NCBI RefSeq assembly: GCF_028369105.1
Contig: NZ_JAQNDO010000001.1
Location: 11,378,501 to 11,442,500 of the forward strand
Direction: 5' to 3'
Source of the DNA: Polyangium mundeleinium
GTDB lineage: Bacteria > Myxococcota_A > Polyangia > Polyangiales > Polyangiaceae
Length of the DNA: 64,000 nt
A program made the position numbers and the translations under genes. A model generated the notes under the pieces. That model did not search any database and was not told the origin of the DNA. It worked only from the letters and a program-made list of their open reading frames with translations. Positions 36,771 to 46,467 of this stretch are shown here, in pieces; the first letter of the stretch is position 1; each line of letters begins with the position of its first letter.

Positions 36771-38351
36771 GTGACGATCGACGAGGGGCGCAAAGGAGGG
36801 ATACGCGCGGCCTGGGAGGTCCTCGGGCGCCATGATCCAGCTTCGGCCCGCGACGTGAATCAGGCGCTCGAGGCCACGCGCCTCGCGTTTCGCCTCGGCG
36901 ATCGACGGCTCGTCGATGCGTGGCTCACGCAGGCGCTCGCGCTCGCGGCGGCGGAGGGCCCGCGCGAGACGGCAAAGGTGCACCTCGCGGCGGCGAGCCT
37001 CGATCAAAGTGCGGGGCGGTTTTCCGGCTGCCAAAGGCACGTTGAGCTCGCGCTCGCGCTCGCGCCCGACGACGCCGTGCTGCGCAAGCGCGCGGTCGAT
37101 CTTCTGCATGCGTTTGGCACGCGAGGGCAAATCGAAAACGGTACGGCGCGCCAAACAGGTTTGACCGAGGAGGCCGAGGCGCTCGTGCGCCGCGCCCGGG
37201 GAAAGAGCACGAGCGACGACCCACACGGCGCGATTCGTGATCTGCTCGCTGCCAAACACATCGGGGACGAGGACCAGATCTGGCGCATCGATCTCGAGCT
37301 CGTCGCGCTCGGGCGGCAGCATTTCGGGTTCCTCGACGTCGAGACGCTCACGGCGATCGGCCGCGGCCCGGACGAACCCGGACGCAAAGCAGAAATCGAG
37401 CGCGCGCTCCATCGGCGATTCGTGGCCCCCGCCCTCGATCACGCCGCGCGCCTCGCGAACCGCGCCTGGGACGCGCTGCCGGAGGCCGCGCTCGCGTCCC
37501 TCGCGTGGCGGCTCGGCGACCGACGCCGCGAGGAAGAAGGCGAGCTCCCGGCCCCGCGTGACCTGAGGCTCCGCCTCCTCGCGCGCCTCTTCCCGGAGGC
37601 GATGCTCGCGCGGCTCGGCGACCCGGAACACCACGCGCCGCCCCCGCTCCGCAGCTCGGCACGGCACCGCGCGAAGGTTTTGCAATGGTCGATCCGCAGC
37701 CGGTCCCCCGCGGAGGTGCTCGGCGAATTCGACGCCATTCTGCGCGATCATCCGCCCTCGCATCACCCCCACGCCTACCGGGGCGAATTGCTGCTGTGGC
37801 TCGGGCGCGTCGATGAAGCCGAGGAGAATTTCCGCCGCGGCCTCGCCCTCCAGCCCCGCGCCCGGTGGTTGCACATCGGCATGGGCGCCGTCCATGTGCT
37901 CCGGGGCGAACATGCCGAGGCGCTCGCCTGTTTTCAGCGCAGCATCGATTGTGCGCCCGCGGTCGTAGGTCCCACGCTGTACGGGGTGCGTGGCGAAGCC
38001 CATCGATTGCGCGGAGATCTTCCCGCAGCCGTGGAAGACCTCGCGCGCACGTGCCGCGACACACCCTCCCGCGTGAGCGCCTGGGTGAACCTCTGGCTCG
38101 TGGAGGACGCTCTCGGGCACGCCGAAGCGCACGACGCAGCCTGGAAAGAGCTCACGCGCCGCGCGCCGTGGCTGCTCGCGGACGCCGCCGAGGAGGCGCT
38201 CGGCCTCGCCTTGCCAGCCGTCGAGGACAACCACGCACGCCGCGCCACGCTGGAGCACGCGCTCCGGATGCTGCGGGGCAATCGTTCGTCATCCTGCGTC
38301 ACCTATTTCACGCGCGATGGCGAGCTCCGGACGGTGTTCGCCGGGGGATGA
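36771..38351 (+). CDS. Hypothetical TPR-repeat protein
   Basis: A 526-residue soluble protein, GTG start. It is rich in A, L, R and E. TPR-like helix pairs are visible, clearest in the C-terminal half: A-Y-R-G-E-L-L-L-W-L-G-R-V-D-E-A-E-E-N-F-R-R-G-L-A-L-Q-P, I-G-M-G-A-V-H-V-L-R-G-E-H-A-E-A-L-A-C-F and A-H-R-L-R-G-D-L-P-A-A-V-E-D-L. TPR arrays bind other proteins. The N-terminal half shows more degenerate repeats. No enzyme motif or membrane segment is seen. It is divergent from the beta-lactamase-like gene, with 96 nt between starts, and convergent with the pantothenate kinase gene. Function unknown. Confidence 0.75.
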   Translation: MTIDEGRKGGIRAAWEVLGRHDPASARDVNQALEATRLAFRLGDRRLVDAWLTQALALAAAEGPRETAKVHLAAASLDQSAGRFSGCQRHVELALALAPDDAVLRKRAVDLLHAFGTRGQIENGTARQTGLTEEAEALVRRARGKSTSDDPHGAIRDLLAAKHIGDEDQIWRIDLELVALGRQHFGFLDVETLTAIGRGPDEPGRKAEIERALHRRFVAPALDHAARLANRAWDALPEAALASLAWRLGDRRREEEGELPAPRDLRLRLLARLFPEAMLARLGDPEHHAPPPLRSSARHRAKVLQWSIRSRSPAEVLGEFDAILRDHPPSHHPHAYRGELLLWLGRVDEAEENFRRGLALQPRARWLHIGMGAVHVLRGEHAEALACFQRSIDCAPAVVGPTLYGVRGEAHRLRGDLPAAVEDLARTCRDTPSRVSAWVNLWLVEDALGHAEAHDAAWKELTRRAPWLLADAAEEALGLALPAVEDNHARRATLEHALRMLRGNRSSSCVTYFTRDGELRTVFAGG

Positions 38352-38441
38352 CCCGGCCCCTGCCCTTTGCAGTTCATCGACGTACACTCCACGATCGACG
38401 GGCGCATCGTATCGTTCTTCGTTTCGGGCTGGCAACAGCGC

Positions 38442-39263
38442 TCAAGCGGATTCCGTGAGGCGCTCGCCGGCCACGAGGGCCCCCACGGCGCCGCAATACG
38501 CGCCGCGGCCGAGGAAACACGCGGTCAGCCCCGTGAACCCGAGCGTCTGCGTGAGAACCTCGACGAGCGCCGGGTTTTCCGCAAGCGTGGAGCCGCCGAG
38601 CACGACCGTGTCCGCGCCGGCAAGACGCGCGATCCCCGCGCATACGAGCGCGATGTTCTCCCCGACGAGCCCGACGAGCGCGTGCGCGAGGTCGGCCGGC
38701 TCCGTCGATGCGAGCTTCGCGAAATTGGCCGCCGTGAGGTACGCCGGAATGGGCGCGCCCTGCGAATACACGTCGCCGACGAGCAGGTCCACCGACCCGC
38801 GCTTTCCGCGCGCCGCGAGCGCCGAGAGCTCGGCAAACGAGACCGCGCCCACGAGCAACCTGCCGAGCCCGACGAGCGTGCCGCCGCCGAGCCCCGTGCC
38901 GCCCGCGCGCACGGCCGAACCTGCCTCCACGACGAGCACCGACGTCCCTGTGCCGGCCGAGACGAGCAGGTGCCGCCTGGGCAAGACGAGGCCCTCCTCG
39001 GCCGCGAGGGCCGCGGCGCCAAGCGACCAAGCCTCGAACTCGGAGATGCCCTCCACGGCCACGCCAAGCGCGCCCGCGCCGAGCACGGCCGCGCCGCCGC
39101 CCGTCGTTACGATGCGAGCTGGAGCGAGCTCGACGATGCGCGCGCGGACGGCTTCAAGGTCGTTCGAGGGCCATCGCTCGGTGTGAAGCTCGCCCTGGCG
39201 AAAGGCGATCTTCGTGAGGGTCGCGCCGAGGTCGAGGCCGAGGACGGGAGGGGCGGGCGGCAT
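38442..39263 (-). CDS. coaW: Type II pantothenate kinase
   Basis: A 273-residue enzyme of the ASKHA fold. It phosphorylates pantothenate with ATP, the first step of coenzyme A synthesis. Motifs: L-G-L-D-L-G-A-T-L-T-K at the N-terminus (phosphate 1), S-A-G-T-G-T-S, then G-G-T-G-L-G-G-G-T-L-V-G-L-G and V-G-D-V-Y, all diagnostic for the PanK-II family (eukaryotes, Staphylococcus and scattered bacteria) and not for CoaA or CoaX. The last glycine-rich segment is V-V-L-G-G-S. Length matches staphylococcal CoaW (about 267). It starts at an ATG at 39263 whose upstream region is short because the mismatch glycosylase gene diverges. The gene symbol follows the staphylococcal name. Confidence 0.88.
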   Translation of the reverse strand: MPPAPPVLGLDLGATLTKIAFRQGELHTERWPSNDLEAVRARIVELAPARIVTTGGGAAVLGAGALGVAVEGISEFEAWSLGAAALAAEEGLVLPRRHLLVSAGTGTSVLVVEAGSAVRAGGTGLGGGTLVGLGRLLVGAVSFAELSALAARGKRGSVDLLVGDVYSQGAPIPAYLTAANFAKLASTEPADLAHALVGLVGENIALVCAGIARLAGADTVVLGGSTLAENPALVEVLTQTLGFTGLTACFLGRGAYCGAVGALVAGERLTESA

Positions 39264-39334
39264 GGTCGCCCCACGATATCACAGTTCCCGTGGACAAACC
39301 GGCCGGGAAGACTAGAATCGAGGCGTTTCCCGTC

Positions 39335-39865
39335 ATGCCGTCCCCCAAGCAACCGACCCCCGACATCCTCGCTCCGGACCTCGACGCCCTGTTCATCGGG
39401 ATCAACCCAGGGCTGCTCTCGGCGCAAAAAGGGCACAACTTCGCCAATCCGGCGAACGCGTTCTGGAAGCTGCTCCACGAGAGCGGCCTGGTCCCGCAGC
39501 GTCTCACCCCCGAGGAGGAGACGCGCTTGCTCGACCACGGCCTCGGCCTGACGAACCTGGTCGCCCGCGCGACGCGCGGCGTGATGGACCTCGGGCGAGA
39601 CGACTACGACGCGGGCAGGCGCGCGCTCACCTCGAAAATCCGAAAATTTCGCCCCCGCATGGTGGTCTTCGTGGGCATCACGGTTTGTCGGAGTTATTTC
39701 AACAAGAAGGCCTCGGAGCCCATCCCCTGCGGCGAGCAGCCGGAGGAGATCTGCGGCGCGCGGGTGTTCGTGGTCCCCAACCCGAGCGGGCGCAATGCGC
39801 ATTTCTCGTACGCCGAGATGCTCGAGCACTACCGCGTCGTCGCCCGCGCGCTCGACCGCGCGTGA
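39335..39865 (+). CDS. mug: Mismatch-specific uracil/thymine DNA glycosylase
   Basis: A 176-residue protein of the Mug/TDG family of normal length. The first motif is F-I-G-I-N-P-G-L-x-S-A-Q-K-G-H-N-F-A-N-P-x-N-x-F-W, where the N of I-N-P-G activates water, and the second is P-N-P-S-G-R-N-A-H-F-S. It removes uracil or thymine (and ethenocytosine) from mispairs with guanine, leaving an abasic site for base-excision repair. I set the start at ATG 39335 because the family usually begins about ten residues before D-I-L-A-P and GAGGCG precedes it. A GTG at 39290 would add 15 residues. It converges with the AlkD-like gene, 4 nt between stops. Confidence 0.9.
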   Translation: MPSPKQPTPDILAPDLDALFIGINPGLLSAQKGHNFANPANAFWKLLHESGLVPQRLTPEEETRLLDHGLGLTNLVARATRGVMDLGRDDYDAGRRALTSKIRKFRPRMVVFVGITVCRSYFNKKASEPIPCGEQPEEICGARVFVVPNPSGRNAHFSYAEMLEHYRVVARALDRA

Positions 39866-39869
39866 GTGC

Positions 39870-40649
<780 letters not shown>

Positions 40650-40727
40650 GACGGGCTTTCCTCCTCCGCGGCAATACGCAGGAGCGAGGTTAGCCCATTA
40701 CGGATGCTCGGCGAAACGGAAAAACAC

Positions 40728-43415
40728 CTACGGCGCGAGGCAGGGCGTATCCCCACAAGGATCGATGACCTTGCCGGTCGAGCGCAGGAACTCGGAGATC
40801 TGCAAGCGCGCGCCGGGCTGCACGCGCGGAACACCGTGGGGATCGACGCCGTCGCGCAGCGGCTTGTTCTCGACGGGCGGCGGCGGCGTGCCCTTGTTCA
40901 GGATGGCGTCGAACGGCCCGGTATCCCAAACGAAGACCGCCGAGCCGAAGTGCGGGTAGCTGCCGAGCGGCTCGATGCCGAAATAAGGCGTCGTGTCGAT
41001 GGAGCGGCCGGGATTCACGACGGGCACGTGAATGCCCGCCCCGATGGTGCGCGCCTCGATGTCGGCCGACCATTGCGTGACCTGATGGTCGGCGAACGCG
41101 TTCTGCATGAGCACCGCGTGGGGCGGCGTCTTCGGGAGCGGATCGTTGCCGACGTGCCAGGCATACCCGTTCGTCTCGCCGCGATCCCATAACATCTGCA
41201 TGGACGAGAAGACGAAGCGCCGATCGAGCTCGTTCGTGTAGGCTTGGTCGAAGAAGACCCGGAGCTGATCGAAGCCCGTGGCGCGGTCGAGCAGGACGCT
41301 GTAATTCATGCCCGTGACGCCGAGCACGCCGCGGCGGATGTCCTGCGAGATCGCGACGAGCGCGCCGCCGAGGATGCCGCCCTGGCTGATGCCGTAATAA
41401 AACACGTCGCTCGTGTCGATGAGCGGCTGGTTTTGCGGGCCCCCGCGGAACGCCGGATCCGCGATGAAGCCCTGCGGGTGGATCATGAGCCGCGCCAGGA
41501 AGAGGTTGTTCAGGAGGCCCTGCTGCAGCCGGTCGGCGAGCGTGTTCATCCGGCCAAACTCGGTGACGAGCCGCAGGATGTTCTCGTTGTCGCCCGAGGA
41601 CATGCCGATGAAGTCCGTCGCGCAGAACACGAAGTTGTACGTATTCGAGAGCTCGCCCGTGGCGGCCCCACCGTTCACCTGGCTCGCCGCTCCCTGCTGG
41701 CCGTGGCCATACAGCGCCGCGCGGCCCGGCACGACCGGCGCCGTCGGATCGTTTCCATCCGGGAGCGCCGCGCGCGGGATGTTGCAGATGAAGTTCGCCT
41801 GGAGCGTGCCATTGCCGTCGAATTGATCGGGCAGTCCATCGTTCGGATCCGCGTAATGGAAGGACGAACCCGCGACGCCGTTCGCCTGGTTCAGATAGTT
41901 CGGGACGGTGAACGTGCCGATGATGCGGCGCGAGCGGTTCGCGTCGGGGTTCTGGAGGACCTGCGTGATCGTGAACGTGGGCGCGGCATTGCCGAGCTTT
42001 TCGAAGGCGTCGTCGCGGATGTGGAGCATGCGGCCGGCGAGGCTGTTCGCGCTGGCCACGGTGAACTCCCAGGCGAGGTAGAGCTCCTTGCGCTCAACGC
42101 CCGCGCCCGCGAGGACGTCGAAGATCTTTTCCATCGAATCGCGCCGGGCCTCGATCGCCGGCACGTTCGAGGGGATCGCGTCGCGGTAGACCTGGAACGC
42201 GTCCGAGGCCTCGATTGCCTGCCCGGCGTTATCCTTCAAGTTACGGAGCGCGACGACGTACCGGTGGCCCTCGCGGAAGTTCATGCCCGCGCGGATGATG
42301 AGGGCGCGCGTCGCGTCGCTCGTCGCATACGAATCGAGCTCGCCCCAGACGAGGTGGCGTTCGAGGGTCTCGACGTCGACCACGACGAGCGGCGAATCGG
42401 CTTCGAGCGAGCGTTCCACGTGCGTGATCGGGCCGATCCCGGTCTTGCCGAGGTCGAGCCCCGGCACGTACGTGAGCAGCATCTGGCCCGGGGAAAACCC
42501 GTCGGCGCGGTTCCAGTCCGTCGGATCCATTCCGATCCCGCCGGGGCTCACGACGCTCCCCGCCGGGAGACCCACCGCCGGGGAGAGGTCGACCGCAGCA
42601 TTGACGGGCATCGACATCGGGTGGAGCGCGACGCGACGGCCCGTGCTCGTCGCGGGGTCTACGACGGTGAAATGGTCGTTCGGCCAGGGGAAGAGGCAAT
42701 GGGCGGCGTCCAGGAAGTCACAGCGGTCCGCGTTCGTCACGTCGATCGTATTCGGATCGACGTTGAAGACCGGCGGGTCGTTCGTGCATTTCACCAGGAT
42801 CGCCGTGACGTCGGCGCCCTCGACGGTCCCCTTCCCCGCCTCGACGACGCACGTCTGCGCGGGATTCGTGGGCTGCGCGGAGACGGTCACGTCGTACGTG
42901 GCGCCGTCGGTCTCCGGCGTCGTGAACTGGAACGCGCCGTCCATCGCGACGGAGAGGTCGTCCTTGCCGTTGTTCTGCAGCACGAGACCCGTGCCCGCGA
43001 GGCCCGAGACCGTGCCGCCAATCCAGCGCGGATTCGGCGGGTGCGTCGCGCAATCGACGGAGATGTCCTTCACGTCGGCGCCGGCCACGACGCCCTTGCC
43101 CCGGGTGACGGTACAGCTCTGCGCAGGATCCGCGGGCTCTACGGCCACGGTGACGTCGTAGCTGTCGCCGTCGGCGAGCGCGGGCTTGAAGGTGAATTCG
43201 CCGTTCGCCTCGATCGTGAGGTTCGAGAAGAGCTCGTCGGGGAGGGTGACCTCGAGGACGAGGCCCTTCCCTTCGAGGCCCTTTACGGTGCCTCCGAGGC
43301 TGTATTTGGTGGCTGCCGCGGACGGCGGGGGGGTTTCGATCGCGGGATCCGAGCCGCACCCGGCCGCGCCGAGGGTGGCGAGCACGAGCGCGTAGGCAAG
43401 ACGAGTTCGACGCAT
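40728..43415 (-). CDS. Large lipoprotein alpha/beta hydrolase with two beta-repeat domains
   Basis: An 895-residue lipoprotein (lipobox L-G-A-A-G-C-G). Residues about 35-190 hold two repeats of ~75 residues, each with G-G-T-V-x-G-L-x-G-x-G-L-V-L near its start and a conserved Cys pair, like carboxypeptidase-regulatory-like beta modules. The rest is a large hydrolase: G-R-A-A-L-Y-G-H-G-Q-Q-G, then the nucleophile elbow Y-G-I-S-Q-G-G-I, near residue 670. A C-terminal A-D-H-Q may supply the His. It should be an extracellular esterase or lipase-like enzyme. The ATG at 43415 follows GGAGGACCTTCC, an excellent ribosome-binding site. It is followed by the AlkD-like gene after 78 nt. Confidence 0.82.
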   Translation of the reverse strand: MRRTRLAYALVLATLGAAGCGSDPAIETPPPSAAATKYSLGGTVKGLEGKGLVLEVTLPDELFSNLTIEANGEFTFKPALADGDSYDVTVAVEPADPAQSCTVTRGKGVVAGADVKDISVDCATHPPNPRWIGGTVSGLAGTGLVLQNNGKDDLSVAMDGAFQFTTPETDGATYDVTVSAQPTNPAQTCVVEAGKGTVEGADVTAILVKCTNDPPVFNVDPNTIDVTNADRCDFLDAAHCLFPWPNDHFTVVDPATSTGRRVALHPMSMPVNAAVDLSPAVGLPAGSVVSPGGIGMDPTDWNRADGFSPGQMLLTYVPGLDLGKTGIGPITHVERSLEADSPLVVVDVETLERHLVWGELDSYATSDATRALIIRAGMNFREGHRYVVALRNLKDNAGQAIEASDAFQVYRDAIPSNVPAIEARRDSMEKIFDVLAGAGVERKELYLAWEFTVASANSLAGRMLHIRDDAFEKLGNAAPTFTITQVLQNPDANRSRRIIGTFTVPNYLNQANGVAGSSFHYADPNDGLPDQFDGNGTLQANFICNIPRAALPDGNDPTAPVVPGRAALYGHGQQGAASQVNGGAATGELSNTYNFVFCATDFIGMSSGDNENILRLVTEFGRMNTLADRLQQGLLNNLFLARLMIHPQGFIADPAFRGGPQNQPLIDTSDVFYYGISQGGILGGALVAISQDIRRGVLGVTGMNYSVLLDRATGFDQLRVFFDQAYTNELDRRFVFSSMQMLWDRGETNGYAWHVGNDPLPKTPPHAVLMQNAFADHQVTQWSADIEARTIGAGIHVPVVNPGRSIDTTPYFGIEPLGSYPHFGSAVFVWDTGPFDAILNKGTPPPPVENKPLRDGVDPHGVPRVQPGARLQISEFLRSTGKVIDPCGDTPCLAP

Positions 43416-43485
43416 TGGAAGGTCCTCCGTGGCCCGCGAAGCTATCACGGAGGCCCCCCCGACCGATACGCGCCGGTGCGCCTCG

Positions 43486-45150
43486 TCAGATCACGTCGGT
43501 CGCCGCCGCGAATCCGATCCGACCGATGTCGCCCGCGCCCTTGCGCGCCACGAATTCGCGGAAGCTCTCGCCCTCGGCGCGCTCTTGCACGTAATGCCTC
43601 GCGATCGCCGCGATCACCTTGGGCGTCTCCTCCTCGGGCACGCGGCCGTCGAGGCGGTCGCCGATCTTCGCGTCCGGGCCGCAGCCGCCGCCGACGCGCA
43701 GCGAGTAATGCGGGCGCTCCACGCCGTCCTTGCCCTTCACCATCAGCCCCGTCATGCCGATGTCTGCCACGTGGTGCTGGCCGCACGAGTTCGGGCAGCC
43801 GGAGATCTTGATCTCGAAGGCGCCGATCTGCTGCACGAGATCATCGGCCTCGGCGCGGTTGCCGCTCTCCGACAAATGCTCGCGCACGCGGGCGCCGACG
43901 CCCATGCTCTTCGTGATCGCGAGCGAGCAATAGTCCGCGCCCGGGCAGGCCACGATGTCCGTGATGTGCCCGGCGTCGGGCTCGGCCAGGCCGATCTGCG
44001 AGAGCGCGCGGTGCAAGGCCACGAGGTTGCTCTCGGGGACGAAGCGCATCACGAAGTTCTGCGTGTTCGTCGTGCGGACCTCGCCGTTGCCGAGGTCGCG
44101 CGCGAGCGCCGCGAGCCTGCGCATCTGCTCGGCCGTGATGTCGCCGAGCGGGAGCTTGATCGTCACGACCCGGTAGCCAGGCTGCGTCTGCGCGATCGAG
44201 TTCGTCCTCTTCCAGCGCGCGAAGGCGGCGTCGCCGATCGCTTCGCCGCCCGGGGCCAGCGGGGGCGCCGCCTCGTTCGGGTATTCGCCGAGGTAACGAT
44301 CGAGGTCCGCCTCGATCTTCGCGCCCTCCTCGGCCTTGATCTTCGCGAGCTCGTCGTCGAGTCGCTTCATGAACTCGGCCTCGCCGAGCTTGCGCAGGAG
44401 GAACTTGATGCGCGCCTTCTTGCGGTTCTTGCGCTCGCCGTCCCGCCAGAAGACACGGATCACCGCATCGCACGCAGCGAGCACGTCCCGCTCGGGCACG
44501 AAGTCGCGCCAGAGGTGCGCGATCTCCGGCGTCGATCCGAGTCCGCCCGCGACGTACACCGCGAACCCGCGCCCCGCGTCCGTGACGCGCGCGAGCAGGC
44601 CGAGGTCGTTGATCATGATCTGCGCGTGGTCGCGCGTGCTGCCCGAGAGGCCGATCTTGAACTTGCGCGGGAGCTTCCGGTTGTGCGGGTGGAACAGGAA
44701 GTATTGCGTGATCGCGTGGGCGTGCGGCGTCACGTCGAAGACCTCGTCCGGGGTCACGCCCGCGAGATGCGACGCGGTCACGTTGCGCACCGTGTCGGCG
44801 CAGGCACCCACGGTGGTCACGTCCGCCTTCGCGAGAACACGCTGCAGTTCCACCGTCTCCTCGATCTCCAGGTGATGGAGCTGGATGTCTTGACGCGTCG
44901 TGATGTGCGCGAGCCCGAGCGCCCAGCGCTCCGTCACCTCGGCGACCGCCTCGAGCTGCGCCGCCGTCATGCGCCCGCCCGGGACCTTGATGCGCTGCAT
45001 GTGCTTCACGTGCGCGAGCTGCGCGTACACGCCCATCCCCAGGCGTAGCGGGCGAAACTGGTCCGGCGTGATTTCCCCTCGCTTGAACCGCTGGATGTTC
45101 TCCGCGTACTCGTCGAGCGCGGTCTGCATACGGGACGCTGCGTCAGACAT
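43486..45150 (-). CDS. Sirohaem nitrite/sulfite reductase
   Basis: A 554-residue ferredoxin-dependent reductase. The sirohaem-[4Fe-4S] ligands are A-C-P-G-A-D-Y-C (C-x5-C) and G-C-P-N-S-C-G (C-x3-C). Two half-domains of the ferrodoxin-like fold are recognisable (R-L-G-M-G-V-Y-A-Q and T-T-R-Q-D-I-Q-L-H in the first; T-T-N-T-Q-N-F in the second). It performs the six-electron reduction of sulfite to sulfide or nitrite to ammonia; the two activities are hard to separate. The divergent trans-sulfuration gene, 120 nt away, favours sulfite. ATG 45150. The candidate promoter sits at 45161-45188. Confidence 0.9.
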   Translation of the reverse strand: MSDAASRMQTALDEYAENIQRFKRGEITPDQFRPLRLGMGVYAQLAHVKHMQRIKVPGGRMTAAQLEAVAEVTERWALGLAHITTRQDIQLHHLEIEETVELQRVLAKADVTTVGACADTVRNVTASHLAGVTPDEVFDVTPHAHAITQYFLFHPHNRKLPRKFKIGLSGSTRDHAQIMINDLGLLARVTDAGRGFAVYVAGGLGSTPEIAHLWRDFVPERDVLAACDAVIRVFWRDGERKNRKKARIKFLLRKLGEAEFMKRLDDELAKIKAEEGAKIEADLDRYLGEYPNEAAPPLAPGGEAIGDAAFARWKRTNSIAQTQPGYRVVTIKLPLGDITAEQMRRLAALARDLGNGEVRTTNTQNFVMRFVPESNLVALHRALSQIGLAEPDAGHITDIVACPGADYCSLAITKSMGVGARVREHLSESGNRAEADDLVQQIGAFEIKISGCPNSCGQHHVADIGMTGLMVKGKDGVERPHYSLRVGGGCGPDAKIGDRLDGRVPEEETPKVIAAIARHYVQERAEGESFREFVARKGAGDIGRIGFAAATDVI

Positions 45151-45160
45151 GGCAGCGAAC

Positions 45161-45188
45161 TTTATCCCTCACTTTTCCGACGCGTCAA
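45161..45188 (-). promoter_or_regulatory. Promoter of the sulfite/nitrite reductase gene
   Basis: On the minus strand, TTGACG (plus 45183-45188) and GATAAA (plus 45161-45166) are 16 nt apart, matching sigma-70 -35 and -10 boxes 5/6 and 4/6. CACTT (45170-45174) and AAGTG (45187-45191) form an inverted repeat across the -35 box, a possible operator. Confidence 0.45.
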
Positions 45189-45270
45189 GTGTGACAATCT
45201 TTTGAAGCCGGAGGCCTCGGGAGGATGCTCGGCCCTTCGCGCCGGGTGGCAATTCCGCTAGGACGGTCCC

Positions 45271-46467
45271 GTGAAGACCGCCCTCCCGACCAGCACGGAC
45301 GCCGTTCACGCAGGCGAGCGCGTCGATCGCCCGGACCACACGCTCGCGCCCTCGATCGCGCTCACGGCGACGTACACGTTCGCCGACTCGGCCGACCTCG
45401 AACGGTTCATGCGCGGCGAGGATCCGGACCCCGGGCGGCTCGACTACGGGCGGTACGGAAACCCCACGGTGCGCGAGGTCGAGACGCGCATCGCCGCGCT
45501 CGATGGGACCGAGGAGGCGCTGCTCTTCCCGAGCGGCATGGCCGCCCTGACCACGACGATCCTCGCGCTCGTGAAAGCCGGCGACGACGTGGTGCTCTTC
45601 CGCGACACGTACCGGAGGACGCGGCAGTTCGTGGTGAAGATGCTGTCGCGGCTCGGCGTGTCGCACACGCTGCTCGAGCCTGGCGACCTCGACGGGCTCG
45701 CGGCCGCGATCGGGCCGAAGACGCGGCTCGTGATCACGGAGATGCCGACGAACCCCTACCTGCGCTGCGTGGACGTGGAGCGGCTCGCGGAGATCTGCAA
45801 GAAGACGCGGGCGAAGACGCTCGTCGACGCGACGTTCGCCACGCCCATCAATGCGATGTTCTCGGCCATGGGCATCGACCTCGTGGTGCACAGCGCGACG
45901 AAGTACCTCGGCGGGCACAACGACGTTCTCGGCGGGAGCCTGTCGGGGCCGTCGTCGCTCCTGTCCGTGGTGCACGAGGCGCGCGACGTGCTCGGGGCCG
46001 TCTCCGATCCCCACGCGGCGATGCTGATCGGGCGCGGCATGAAGACGCTGTCGCTCCGGGTCGCCCGACAAAACCAGACGGCGCTCGCGGTGGCGCGCGC
46101 CCTCGAAGCGCACCCCGCCGTGGAGCGCGTCTACTACCCGATGCTCGAATCCCACCCGGATCACGCGATCGCCAAGAAGCACCTCGCGGGCGGCGGCGGC
46201 GTCGTGTCGTTCGTGGTCCGCGGCGGCAAGGACGGGGCGCGGCGCGTGGTGGACGCGTGCAAGCTCGCGCGGATCGCGCCGAGCCTCGGCGGCGTGGAGA
46301 CGCTCATCGAGCAGCCCGCGATCATGAGTTATTCGGAGCTCGGGCCGGAGGAGCTCGTCGCGGTCGGGATCGCGCCGGGGCTCGTGCGGCTCGCCGTGGG
46401 AATCGAGGAGACCGAGGACGTGGTCGCCGACCTCGTGCAGGCCGTCGACGCGGCCGCGGGCGCTTGA
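45271..46467 (+). CDS. Cystathionine gamma-synthase/lyase family PLP enzyme
   Basis: A 398-residue PLP-dependent enzyme of the Cys/Met metabolism family. It has Y-G-R-Y-G-N-P-T near residue 60, F-P-S-G-M-A-A, the Asp of D-A-T-F-A-T-P binding the PLP ring nitrogen, and the PLP lysine in H-S-A-T-K-Y-L-G-G-H. The C-terminal S-L-G-G-V-E-T-L-I-E-Q-P and L-V-R-L-A-V-G-I-E conclude the fold. Family members do gamma-replacement (cystathionine gamma-synthase), gamma-elimination (lyases) or O-acetylhomoserine sulfhydrylation; these cannot be told apart by eye. With a sulfite reductase divergent next door, a role in assimilating sulfide into homocysteine or cystathionine is likely. GTG start. Confidence 0.9.
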   Translation: MKTALPTSTDAVHAGERVDRPDHTLAPSIALTATYTFADSADLERFMRGEDPDPGRLDYGRYGNPTVREVETRIAALDGTEEALLFPSGMAALTTTILALVKAGDDVVLFRDTYRRTRQFVVKMLSRLGVSHTLLEPGDLDGLAAAIGPKTRLVITEMPTNPYLRCVDVERLAEICKKTRAKTLVDATFATPINAMFSAMGIDLVVHSATKYLGGHNDVLGGSLSGPSSLLSVVHEARDVLGAVSDPHAAMLIGRGMKTLSLRVARQNQTALAVARALEAHPAVERVYYPMLESHPDHAIAKKHLAGGGGVVSFVVRGGKDGARRVVDACKLARIAPSLGGVETLIEQPAIMSYSELGPEELVAVGIAPGLVRLAVGIEETEDVVADLVQAVDAAAGA

